Below are positions 5,938-12,520 of a stretch of DNA of 12,520 bases, in pieces. Position 1 is the stretch's first letter. Each line of letters opens with the position of its first letter. Under the pieces are notes generated by a model that made no database searches, was not told the DNA's origin, and saw nothing but the letters and a program-made list of their open reading frames with translations. The stretch lies in the NCBI GenBank assembly GCA_003162115.1, contig PMMV01000068.1:39607-52126 (forward strand), written 5' to 3'. The translations under genes and the position numbers were made by a program. This stretch comes from Methanobacterium sp. (lineage in GTDB: Archaea; Methanobacteriota; Methanobacteria; Methanobacteriales; Methanobacteriaceae).

Positions 5938-6173
5938 TGGTGTACATAATGAAAATATACTATTTAATCAAAGGGTTCTATTCCTCATTTTTATTGATAT
6001 ACTCTTATTCTTAGTCAGTAGATCAAACTTCCGCCGTGAAGAGTACTTACAAGGCTGAATTGATGTAATAGTTATTTTAACTCATTTCAATACATCATAA
6101 TAACTAATTAATCGTATAATCACTTAAAAATAAATTAAGTACTTATTGAGCTTTTTTTCGTTCATTTCGACTA
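5938..6173. other. Convergent spacer with inverted repeat and T-run
   Basis: There is no gene here. It lies between the plus-strand GTPase and the 3' end of the minus-strand YnfA pseudogene. TAGTTATT (6069-6076) pairs with AATAACTA (6099-6106); GATGTA (6062-6067) can instead pair with TACATC (6091-6096). A run of seven T (6152-6158) after GAGC is the best plus-strand termination signal. Confidence 0.35.
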
Positions 6174-6495
6174 TTATCTTGGCCAGTACATAATTACAAT
6201 CATTCCAGTAAGGGCAATAATTCTCCTATAATTCAAAACGATCAGGAACTACTTTATCAACTTGCCATCCCTATATTATGGCCATTATTATGAAAACTCC
6301 ACCGTAAGCAGCGTATACTCTTCCAATTTGCTGGTTGAAATGTTGCAACTATTCAATATAAAACAAGGATTATTCCACCTTAGATTGCAATCCAGAAACT
6401 TCCACCATCACTTAGCCAGAGCCATATAAGGTATCCCCCTCCTATTCACATAATCCTGCTAGTATGAAATATAAAATTGATTTAACAATTTCCAT
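6174..6495 (-). pseudogene. ynfA (pseudogene): YnfA/UPF0060 small membrane protein, inactivated by many mutations
   Basis: Reading the minus strand from an ATG at 6495 (GAGGGGAT upstream) gives MEIVKSILYFILAGLCE. One missing base then shifts the frame, and GGGYLIWLWLSDGGSFWIAI follows. The next codons hold a TAA and a TGA around GGIILVLY, and IVATFQPAN precedes a second shift. GRVYAAYGGVFIIMAII, a TAG where Trp belongs, and GWQVDKVVPDRFEL follow. Two more single-base losses lead to IALTGMIVIMYWPR and a TAA at 6174-6176. Every piece matches the UPF0060/YnfA family in order, so a full-length gene of about 107 codons was once present. YnfA proteins are four-helix membrane proteins of the small drug/metabolite transporter type; their function is not well defined. 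At least four frameshifts and three nonsense codons show long neutral decay. Confidence 0.92.
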
Positions 6496-6600
6496 TTTTT
6501 ATCCCCTCAAATTTATATTAAAACATGAACAAATCCACATTAAATAAAATTGAACAACATAAGTATTCAATTCAAATATTAAAATAAAGTTGAGATATTA

Positions 6601-6615
6601 TTAAAAAAATAAAAG
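6601..6615 (-). terminator. U-rich tract downstream of the FAD dehydrogenase
   Basis: On the minus strand the run TTATTTTTTTAA lies about 40 nt after the dehydrogenase stop, in line with archaeal T-tract termination. No strong hairpin is needed or seen. Confidence 0.35.
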
Positions 6616-6652
6616 ATAAGTAATTTACAGATACTAATATTTTTTTTCTGAT

Positions 6653-8035
6653 TCATTTTATTTTTTCTAAAATATCCCTTGCAGCGATAATACCCGTTGC
6701 AGCTGCCCCTACTATTCCTCTGGAAACTCCCGCACCATCTCCGGCACCATAAAGACCATCTATCCTGGTTTTCATGTTTTTGTCCATTTCAAGACGCATT
6801 GCATATAATTTTATCTCAGGGGCGTACAGCAGGGTAGAATCAGAAGCAACTCCAGGCATAACCTTATCTAATGCTTCAAGACCCTCTATAATATCCACCA
6901 CCACCCTATGAGGTAGTGCCATTGCAATATCACCCGGAGTTACACAATCAAATGTTGGCACAACATTACTTCTTTCAAGTCTTCTCCAAGTTGACCTTCT
7001 ACCCTTTCTAAGATCACCTAACCTTTGTAGAATCGGTTTACCTCCACCAAGGGTGTTAGTTATGGTTGCAATTGAAAATGCATAATCTGAAGTATTTTCA
7101 ACGGGTTCGGTAAGTTCTACTCTCACTAAAAATGCGAAGTTGGTATTTTCAGATAATTTATCCCTCATTGAGTGGCCATTCACACCCATAAAATCATCAT
7201 ACACTTCTTCAACAACAAATCCTTTATTACATACACAAAAAGTCCGAACAAAGTCGTCATAAGTCTTTGTAATTATATGAAACTTGGGATCCCAGTTGAT
7301 CTTAGTAATTTCATCCATAACAATTTGAGGAAGTTCCACCCTCACACCTACATCAACAGGATTATGTCTCACTGGAATTTCAAGTTTATCAGTCTGATCT
7401 GACAGCCATTTAGCTCCAATTCTTCCAGGTGCTGCAATTAAATAGTCACATTTAACAAGAAAATCTCCTTCATTATTATTTCTGAGTTTAGCTCCTTTTA
7501 ATCTATCATCCACAATTATATCCAATACTTCCGTCTCCAACATGAAAAGAACGCCTTTTTCTTCCAATTCTTCTTTAATAGAATTTATTATAGGCGGGGT
7601 TTTATCAGAACCCATGTGTCTCTGTACTATGGGTATAAATTTTATTCCTGTAGCTGCTGCTCTCTTAAGTATAGGTGATATTTCGTCGTTATCAGGGGCG
7701 TAAAGTTCTTCGGATGCTCCATGTTTAAGAAATATTTGATCTATTTTATTAATGATGCTCCAAGCTTCCTTATTACTAACAAATTCTTCAAGATTTCCAC
7801 CAATATCGGGTCTTAGATTTAGTTTTCCATCTGAAAGTCCACCAGCACCACCTAAGCCCCCTGTTATATTACATGGAAGACATTTTCTACAACGACCATT
7901 CATAAGAGCTACACAAGTTCTTTCGTTTAAAGCCCTGCCCTTATCTACCACAACGACTTTAAGTTTGTCTGCCAATTCATTGGCTGCAAAAAGGCCTGCT
8001 GGACCAGCCCCTATAATTAAAACATCACATTTCAT
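6653..8035 (-). CDS. FAD-dependent dehydrogenase/oxidoreductase (COG2509-like)
   Basis: A 460-aa flavoprotein. The N-terminal Rossmann motif GAGPAG (9-14) with DKG at 31-33 binds the FAD adenosine. The C-terminal DGLYGAGDGAG...SRGIVGAAATG is the second FAD-contact segment typical of this family. After the first FAD motif comes NERTCVALMNGRCRKCLPC (C41, C49, C52, C55) and a Gly-rich GGLGGAGGLSDGKLN stretch. The cysteine set C-x7-C-x2-C-x2-C might hold an Fe-S cluster or zinc (inference). The substrate is unknown. The ATG at 8035 is chosen over the upstream GTG/ATG because GGTGA (8044-8048, minus) then has an 8-nt spacer. Residues CVTPGDIAMALP and APEIKLYAMRLE are further conserved-looking blocks. 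It is a single gene; the next gene upstream ends 164 nt away behind a terminator. Confidence 0.8.
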   Translation of the reverse strand: MKCDVLIIGAGPAGLFAANELADKLKVVVVDKGRALNERTCVALMNGRCRKCLPCNITGGLGGAGGLSDGKLNLRPDIGGNLEEFVSNKEAWSIINKIDQIFLKHGASEELYAPDNDEISPILKRAAATGIKFIPIVQRHMGSDKTPPIINSIKEELEEKGVLFMLETEVLDIIVDDRLKGAKLRNNNEGDFLVKCDYLIAAPGRIGAKWLSDQTDKLEIPVRHNPVDVGVRVELPQIVMDEITKINWDPKFHIITKTYDDFVRTFCVCNKGFVVEEVYDDFMGVNGHSMRDKLSENTNFAFLVRVELTEPVENTSDYAFSIATITNTLGGGKPILQRLGDLRKGRRSTWRRLERSNVVPTFDCVTPGDIAMALPHRVVVDIIEGLEALDKVMPGVASDSTLLYAPEIKLYAMRLEMDKNMKTRIDGLYGAGDGAGVSRGIVGAAATGIIAARDILEKIK

Positions 8036-8174
8036 AGTGAACATCACCTAGTTTCTTTTAATTTCATCCAAAACAATTTTTATATTCTATTATTTATTTT
8101 AGAAACACTATAAAATTTAGTAATAATTTCATTTCCAATAAGAGAGAGACATGCATTTCCAGTGTATCGAATGT

Positions 8175-8190
8175 AAAAATAAAATAAAAA
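8175..8190 (-). terminator. U-rich terminator after sfsA
   Basis: On the minus strand, TTTTTATTTTATTTTT begins 8 nt after the sfsA stop. This is a clean archaeal-type T-tract and separates sfsA from the FAD dehydrogenase. Confidence 0.5.
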
Positions 8191-8198
8191 CTTTAGAT

Positions 8199-8912
8199 TC
8201 AAACATCCATCCTTAAATTTATTCTTTTAAATGGTTTAATATAGAATGAATGGTTTTTATATATATTTTTAAATGAATAAGCAATTATAAATACGCCATT
8301 TTCCATTGCACTTCCTAATGCTGCTGAAAAATCTGGATCCATGGCAGTGTTAGGTGTGAATTCCATTGCATCATCCCTTATTATCAGGAAAAGTGCAGCT
8401 GCTTTAAATCCGTCGCGAATTGAATGACTTAACTCTTCAAGATGCTTTTTACCTCTTAATGTTGGTGCATCAGGAAATTTGGCAAGACCCTTTTCTACAA
8501 GTGTGCATCCCTTAACTTCAAGAAGCATCTTAAATTTTTCTTGGTTGGTCAGAAGGAAATCTATCCTACTTTTACTATACGTGTACTCCCTTCTCAGTAT
8601 AGAATAATTTGAAAGTTCTTTTATAAGCCCAGATTCAATAAGATCCGCTGCAATGTCACTGTGAAATCCAGAATTTATTAATACCCAAATATCCTGATTA
8701 AAAACTGCTATAACATCGTATTTTGTTTTCCTTTTAGGATTGGGTTTGGCTTTTCTGAGAAGAAGCTTAGCTCCCGGAATTAAAAGCTCTTTAAGCCTAC
8801 CAGGATCTCTTAAATGGGCTGTTTCAGTTAAACCAGGTTCTGTTTCAAATACTACAACAAATCTATTGGGACGATCAATAAATTTTCCATGGATCAGGTT
8901 AGTTATTATCAT
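8199..8912 (-). CDS. sfsA: SfsA family DNA/RNA nuclease-like protein
   Basis: 237 aa, the usual family length. It has the N-terminal OB-like part with HLRDPGRLKELLIPGAKL (33-50) and then a restriction-endonuclease-like core. The core has SRIDFLL (115-121), EVKGCTL (132-138) and FPDAPTLRGKKHLEEL (146-161). Asp118, Glu132 and Lys134 fit the D...ExK metal-dependent nuclease site (family knowledge). SfsA was first named for sugar fermentation stimulation in E. coli; its nuclease activity and true role are not settled. The start at 8912 has only a weak GAG upstream. It lies 23 nt after the upstream gene's stop, so it is probably read from the same transcript. Cytosolic. Confidence 0.88.
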   Translation of the reverse strand: MIITNLIHGKFIDRPNRFVVVFETEPGLTETAHLRDPGRLKELLIPGAKLLLRKAKPNPKRKTKYDVIAVFNQDIWVLINSGFHSDIAADLIESGLIKELSNYSILRREYTYSKSRIDFLLTNQEKFKMLLEVKGCTLVEKGLAKFPDAPTLRGKKHLEELSHSIRDGFKAAALFLIIRDDAMEFTPNTAMDPDFSAALGSAMENGVFIIAYSFKNIYKNHSFYIKPFKRINLRMDV

Positions 8913-8935
8913 TTAAACTACTCATAATTGTTGAT

Positions 8936-9664
8936 TTATAAATTCAACTGATTAACTGCTTCAATTAAATCATTTGCATGTATCAAAGTTGTTTTATAGG
9001 GTTCGTACATGTAGGTTTCGTAAACCATAGTGGGAATACCAGAATTTATTAATGGATATATAACATAAGGTCCGCTTGTTGGTCCTTTTTCTAGTGGAGG
9101 AATATAAAAAACCGCCCATGAAATTTTATTTATTATCTGGAAAGCAATGTTTTTAGAAATTTTGTCATTTAGAGGAACATCAAAAAATCTCTTTTCTTTA
9201 TAATTACCCCTATTTGAATGCACATCTATTACCAAGTTGAATTTTTTTGCCACAATATCTGGAACAGCATATTTATAAGCAAGTAACTGACCGTTAATCC
9301 TTCCATTATTATAATCAGAAGCATTACGTGTAACTTTAACGATGTATATATAATAACTGTATTTTAAAGAGTTTTCATGAGTTAATAAAGCCTCTAAAAT
9401 TGCCATGTGTGATTTATATTCTAGTGGATGTACTCCAACAATGTATGCTATCTTAACATCTGAATCCTTGTTTCCATATGGTCCTCCTCTAATAACGTGA
9501 CCATAATCTGTATTTCCCAGTGTCTGAGTGTATGATGATGGTTCAAATTTGAAGAAATCTGAAATTTGAATTTTCTTTGAACTATTTTCACCATTATAAA
9601 CTGAAAATCCAATTAATCCAATTATTAAAAGTATTACAAAGATTAGATTCCTATCCAACTTCAT
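8936..9664 (-). CDS. Membrane-anchored M14-like zinc peptidase/deacylase fold protein (predicted)
   Basis: 242 aa, with one N-terminal membrane segment (LIFVILLIIGLIGFSVY, residues 7-23) and an outside-facing domain. The order of likely active-site residues fits the M14 carboxypeptidase/AstE-AspA fold: GVHPLE (H79, E82 as HxxE), then DVHSN (H149), then a Glu in PTMVYET (E216). RNASDYNNGRING (113-125) resembles the Arg/Asn-rich substrate segment of those enzymes. This is motif-based inference; overall similarity to named families is not obvious, and such proteins in methanogens are usually called hypothetical. Its substrate could be a cell-wall (pseudomurein) or peptide component. ATG at 9664 is used; a GTG lies directly before it. 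sfsA follows 23 nt downstream, so they likely form an operon. Confidence 0.6.
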   Translation of the reverse strand: MKLDRNLIFVILLIIGLIGFSVYNGENSSKKIQISDFFKFEPSSYTQTLGNTDYGHVIRGGPYGNKDSDVKIAYIVGVHPLEYKSHMAILEALLTHENSLKYSYYIYIVKVTRNASDYNNGRINGQLLAYKYAVPDIVAKKFNLVIDVHSNRGNYKEKRFFDVPLNDKISKNIAFQIINKISWAVFYIPPLEKGPTSGPYVIYPLINSGIPTMVYETYMYEPYKTTLIHANDLIEAVNQLNL

Positions 9665-9706
9665 CACATCTTTATAGTAGTATGAAATTAACCTATCCTT
9701 CTACCG

Positions 9707-9720
9707 ATTTTATTATAATT
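9707..9720 (-). promoter_or_regulatory. Possible TATA box for the M14-like/sfsA operon
   Basis: On the minus strand, AATTATAATAAAAT lies 43-56 nt upstream of the ATG at 9664. Transcription would start about 25 nt downstream, leaving a leader of roughly 20-25 nt. Confidence 0.35.
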
Positions 9721-9765
9721 AATAGTATGTTAATGATTTGTTAAATAACACACAGAATAAAATGA

Positions 9766-9779
9766 AATTATCATAATAA
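9766..9779 (+). repeat. 14-mer AATTATCATAATAA, copy 1
   Basis: The identical 14 bases recur at 9864-9877, 98 nt away, in the divergent spacer between the M14-like gene and cfbD. This copy is followed by TTTTGATAAATTT, making an imperfect dyad (ATTATCA...TGATAAAT). Possible regulator site; AT-richness weakens the case. Confidence 0.35.
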
Positions 9780-9863
9780 TTTTGATAAATTTATTGCCAA
9801 TAAAATGGAGTAAAGAACTTATTAAGGTTAAAATTATATCTATAATTCCAATTCAAAATAATT

Positions 9864-9877
9864 AATTATCATAATAA
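9864..9877 (+). repeat. 14-mer AATTATCATAATAA, copy 2
   Basis: Second exact copy, 33 nt before the cfbD start codon and next to a TTTATAAA stretch (9883-9890). Confidence 0.35.
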
Positions 9878-9897
9878 AAATTTTTATAAACCTATCC

Positions 9898-9905
9898 GGG
9901 GTGAT
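9898..9905 (+). promoter_or_regulatory. Shine-Dalgarno GGGGTGAT deciding the cfbD start
   Basis: It ends 4 nt before a TTG at 9910. The nucleotidyltransferase gene downstream has AAGGTGAT (11047-11054) also ending 4 nt before its ATG. The same spacing supports TTG, not the GTG inside this site, as the cfbD start. Confidence 0.65.
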
Positions 9906-9909
9906 AAAT

Positions 9910-10983
9910 TTGCATCCAAGACCAAGCCCAATAGCAGCTTCGTTATACACATTACGCGATATGAATGCTGATGTGATCATATTACACGGTCCACACGGCT
10001 GCTGTTTTAGAACAGGCCGCCTTCTAGAAAACGATGGTGTCAGGGTCGTGACAACAGCAATGTCTGAAAATGATTTCATATTCGGTGCATCAGGAAAACT
10101 TGAAGAAACACTACATAAGGTGGATGAAATGTTCTCACCAAAGCTTGTTGGAGTTGTTGGAACATGTGTGAGTATGATTATTGGTGAAGATATGAAAGAA
10201 GCTGTTAAAAATGCCAATATTAATGCAAAAGTACTTATAGTTGAATCACATGGAGGATTGGGAGAGGGAGATAACACAGAAGGAGCTATAGCCGTTTTGA
10301 ATGCTGCTTCAAATGAAGGAGTTATCCCAATAATTGAAATGGAACGCCAGAATAAAATGCTCCAACTAGCTACTGAAATCGAAAAAACTAGGGGAATGGC
10401 GCAGGGAGGATACATAAAACCATCATATGGTGACAACAAAGTCAAAGTAGCCAAAATACTTCTTGAATCTTATGAAAATGGAGATAAAATAGCATTGGTA
10501 CTTAATGCTAAGAAAGAAACATCCTATCTTTTCTCGGATATATTGAAAATCCCATTTGAAAAAGTAAACCCAAATAACAAGGTAACTATTATAGCAAACC
10601 TCGATGAAAGGGTGGGACTTCCAAGGATAAGACAACATGCAGTAAATATCAAAAATGAGCTTTCAGAAAATGGAATAATTATTGATGAACTTACAGGAGG
10701 TCTTGACGAGTATCCCATAACAGGAAAGGTGGCAGTGAAAATTTTGAACCAAAATAAATTTGATATGATAGTTGTAGCAGGAGTTCCACATGCCTTGCCC
10801 ATAGAAGAAGTAGAAACAATATCAATAGCTGTTACAGACGGCCCTAGACTGGTTGAACCCCTAAAAAAATTGGGATACACCTACGTAGTTACAGAACTTG
10901 ATGCCCATGCCAAAACACTAGGAACAGACCGGATTGTACCATCAGATTTTGGAGATTCCCTAAAAGGGTTGATGGATATTTGA
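9910..10983 (+). CDS. cfbD: Ni-sirohydrochlorin a,c-diamide reductive cyclase, catalytic subunit CfbD
   Basis: 357 aa with a TTG start (see ribosome site). CfbD is the NifD-like partner of the NifH-like CfbC. The pair reduces Ni-sirohydrochlorin a,c-diamide in the synthesis of coenzyme F430, the nickel cofactor of methyl-coenzyme M reductase. The N-terminus [17 protein letters not shown] is characteristic. [14 protein letters not shown] (26-39; C31, C32) and [15 protein letters not shown] (81-95; C86) carry the cysteines expected to hold the Fe-S cluster. [15 protein letters not shown] (about 117-131) and [12 protein letters not shown] follow in the nitrogenase-like fold. It is shorter than NifD, as usual for CfbD. 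Its partner cfbC is not in this window. The genes downstream (nucleotidyltransferase, hisH) have their own promoter-like sequences. Cytosolic. Confidence 0.92.
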   Translation: MHPRPSPIAASLYTLRDMNADVIILHGPHGCCFRTGRLLENDGVRVVTTAMSENDFIFGASGKLEETLHKVDEMFSPKLVGVVGTCVSMIIGEDMKEAVKNANINAKVLIVESHGGLGEGDNTEGAIAVLNAASNEGVIPIIEMERQNKMLQLATEIEKTRGMAQGGYIKPSYGDNKVKVAKILLESYENGDKIALVLNAKKETSYLFSDILKIPFEKVNPNNKVTIIANLDERVGLPRIRQHAVNIKNELSENGIIIDELTGGLDEYPITGKVAVKILNQNKFDMIVVAGVPHALPIEEVETISIAVTDGPRLVEPLKKLGYTYVVTELDAHAKTLGTDRIVPSDFGDSLKGLMDI

Positions 10984-10989
10984 AGAATT

Positions 10990-10999
10990 TTTATATATA
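10990..10999 (+). promoter_or_regulatory. TATA box for the nucleotidyltransferase-cupin gene
   Basis: TTTATATATA is close to the ideal archaeal box A. Transcription starting about 25 nt downstream (near 11020) would leave a leader of about 40 nt with AAGGTGAT at 11047-11054. Confidence 0.6.
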
Positions 11000-11058
11000 A
11001 TAGATTTAATAGTATAGCCATATTAATAAAATCATTTTAAATTTGTAAGGTGATATTA

Positions 11059-12066
11059 ATGACGAGAACCATTGGAATGATACTCTGTGGAGGCTTTGGA
11101 AAGAGGTTAAGACCTTTAACCGAAACAGTTCCTAAACCACTCATAGAGATTAAAGATGACTATACCATTTTAGACAAACAACTCTTTGACTTTAAAAATG
11201 CAGGAGTTGACAAGGTACTTCTTTTAACAGGATTTTTAAGTGAAAAAATCCGTGAAAGATATGGAGAGGAATATAAGGGTGTTGAGATTGAATATATCGT
11301 GGAAGATGAACCTCTAGGAACTTTAAATGCTATTAAATTAGGTATGGAACATCTTAAAGATAATGAACAGTGTGTTATAAGAAACGGTGACGTTGTAGCT
11401 GATTTGAACATTAAAAAAATGATAGAACAGGGCCAAAAATCAGATTACCCCCTTTCAATATTTATTACAAAGATGGTTTCACCTTACGGAATTGTGGATA
11501 TCAGTGGAGACAGGCTAGTTTCATTCAAAGAAAAGCCTGTGCTTGATTATTATATTAACGGAGGAGTCTACTTTTCGAAAGGAGAAATAGATTTCGGCAG
11601 TTTTGAAGTAGGGGACATTGAAAAGACGGTTTTTCCCATGCTAGCTAAGGATAACAAACTAAGTTATTACAAAGAAGATGGACTATTCTGGATGGCAATA
11701 GACACATCAAAAGAGCTTGAAGCCATTAAAAAGGAATATGAAAACAGAGAAGATAAACCATGGGGATATGAAAAGATCCTTATTAACACCGAAAAATATC
11801 TGACCAAGGAACTATTTTTAAGGGAAGGTTACCAGACTTCTTTCCATTACCATGCCCATAAAGATGAGACGATGTACATTGTCTCTGGTGCAGGTTACAT
11901 TGAATTTAAAGATCGGAAGGAATACTTTGGAAAAAATGACACCATTAGAATTGAACCTGAAGAAAGACATTCTATAGTGGCCATGGAAAACACAGTTCTG
12001 CATGAAATTTCAACACCCCATTTGAATGACACCATTAGGGTTAAAGATTATTACATGACCCGATAG
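11059..12066 (+). CDS. Sugar-phosphate nucleotidyltransferase fused to a cupin domain
   Basis: 335 aa, two domains. Residues 1-230 are an NTP_transferase (Rossmann-like) domain: [18 protein letters not shown] (11-28) binds the nucleotide, EPLGT (84-88) and NGD (109-111) contact nucleotide and metal, and EKP (158-160) and NGG (167-169) line the sugar site. This type activates hexose- or heptose-1-phosphates with NTP. Residues 234-330 are a cupin: PWGYEKI, then [17 protein letters not shown] (263-279), which fits the HxH...E...G metal motif (H265, H267, E270), and H304 in the second cupin motif. It resembles the C-terminal isomerase part of bifunctional GMP/PMI (ManC/AlgA) enzymes, but the N-domain is of RmlA/HddC length. 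The exact sugar is unknown. ATG at 11059 is preferred over a GTG at 11050 that lies within the ribosome site AAGGTGAT. Confidence 0.82.
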   Translation: MTRTIGMILCGGFGKRLRPLTETVPKPLIEIKDDYTILDKQLFDFKNAGVDKVLLLTGFLSEKIRERYGEEYKGVEIEYIVEDEPLGTLNAIKLGMEHLKDNEQCVIRNGDVVADLNIKKMIEQGQKSDYPLSIFITKMVSPYGIVDISGDRLVSFKEKPVLDYYINGGVYFSKGEIDFGSFEVGDIEKTVFPMLAKDNKLSYYKEDGLFWMAIDTSKELEAIKKEYENREDKPWGYEKILINTEKYLTKELFLREGYQTSFHYHAHKDETMYIVSGAGYIEFKDRKEYFGKNDTIRIEPEERHSIVAMENTVLHEISTPHLNDTIRVKDYYMTR

Positions 12067-12135
12067 AACTCATTTAATTTTCAATTTAGATGAAAATTTG
12101 AAAGTAGATTATAGTTGTTTTTGGTAGGATTAAAC

Positions 12136-12520
12136 ATGATAACTATCGTAGATTATGGATCTGGAAACCTTAAAAGTATAAAAAATGGTTTCAAAAAGAT
12201 CAATGCCAATGCAATTATTTCATCTTCATTAAAGGATATAGACGATGCTGAAGCACTTGTACTACCCGGAGTGGGTGCTTTTGGAAATGCTATGGAAAAT
12301 CTCGGTAAATATGAAAACTCCATAGAAGACCATATAGCTACTGGTAAGCCATTTTTAGGAGTTTGTCTTGGGTTACAAGTTCTTTTTTCCACCAGTGAAG
12401 AAAGTCCGGACATTCCCGGTCTTGATATTTTTCATGGAGAAGTGTTACACTTTCCAGATTCTGTGAAGGAAAATGGGCTTAAAATACCCCAAATGGGGTG
12501 GAATCAATTAGAAATTAAAA
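12136..12520 (+). CDS. hisH: Imidazole glycerol phosphate synthase glutaminase subunit HisH, 3' end cut off
   Basis: 128 codons are visible and the frame runs off the window. HisH releases ammonia from glutamine and passes it to HisF, which forms imidazole glycerol phosphate and AICAR in histidine synthesis. The class I amidotransferase features are DYGSGNL (6-12), LPGVGAFG (43-50), the nucleophile Cys77 in GVCLGLQVLF and IPQMGWNQL (118-126). The last usually reads PHMGWN, so Gln replaces a common His here. The catalytic His and Glu would lie past the edge. TAGGAT at 12125-12130 precedes the ATG. It follows the nucleotidyltransferase gene by 69 nt with no clear terminator, so cotranscription is possible. 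Confidence 0.93.
   Translation, partial: MITIVDYGSGNLKSIKNGFKKINANAIISSSLKDIDDAEALVLPGVGAFGNAMENLGKYENSIEDHIATGKPFLGVCLGLQVLFSTSEESPDIPGLDIFHGEVLHFPDSVKENGLKIPQMGWNQLEIK

Noticed and set aside
7172..8051. Plus-strand ORFs opposite the FAD dehydrogenase
   Set aside because: They lie fully antisense to a clear flavoprotein gene and have low-complexity Pro/Ser/His composition.
9840..10880. Minus-strand ORFs opposite cfbD
   Set aside because: Antisense shadows of a strongly recognised gene; Ser/Pro/Ile-rich with no motifs.
12153..12413. 86-codon minus-strand ORF opposite hisH
   Set aside because: Shadow of the HisH coding frame, which carries clear amidotransferase motifs.
1..12520. CRISPR array, tRNA genes, transposase genes
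   Set aside because: No regularly spaced direct repeats, no tRNA T-loop/acceptor pattern, and no DDE or recombinase motifs were seen on either strand by eye.

Overview
The window looks like chromosomal DNA of a methanogenic archaeon of the Methanobacteriales, most likely a mesophilic Methanobacterium-like species. The evidence is a CfbD-type nitrogenase-like subunit for coenzyme F430 synthesis, a DUF2115 (UPF0305) protein, an archaeal YchF-related GTPase with a Cys cluster, very AT-rich spacers, archaeal TATA-like boxes and GGTGAT-type Shine-Dalgarno sites. No rRNA, tRNA, CRISPR array or intact insertion sequence was seen.

Layout. (1) 1-1061, minus strand: the 5' part of a DUF2115 gene, directly downstream of cbiE (cobalamin pathway). 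(2) 1062-4749: about 3.7 kb of low-density, AT-rich accessory DNA. It holds five short orphan ORFs (50, 38, 70, 130 and 112 aa), two probable decayed ORFs, and several perfect inverted repeats, including a nested, RNA-like fold at 2605-2698. (3) 4750-5937: a YchF-related GTPase. (4) 5938-6652: a gene-poor gap containing a clear multi-frameshift pseudogene of a YnfA/UPF0060 small membrane protein. (5) 6653-9664, minus strand: a COG2509-type FAD dehydrogenase, then sfsA and a membrane-anchored protein with M14-like (HxxE...H) zinc-peptidase features. The last two are 23 nt apart and probably cotranscribed. (6) 9910-12520, plus strand: cfbD, a nucleotidyltransferase-cupin fusion, and the 5' part of hisH.

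How the genes relate. CbiE and CfbD act on two branches of sirohydrochlorin-derived tetrapyrrole metabolism (cobamide and F430), both needed for methanogenesis. The nucleotidyltransferase-cupin protein probably makes or adjusts a nucleotide sugar. HisH belongs to histidine synthesis. The core genes are intact and conventional. The unexplained material is the orphan/decay zone at 1350-4700 and the structured non-coding DNA inside it. I did not find a convincing complete new defence or mobile system.
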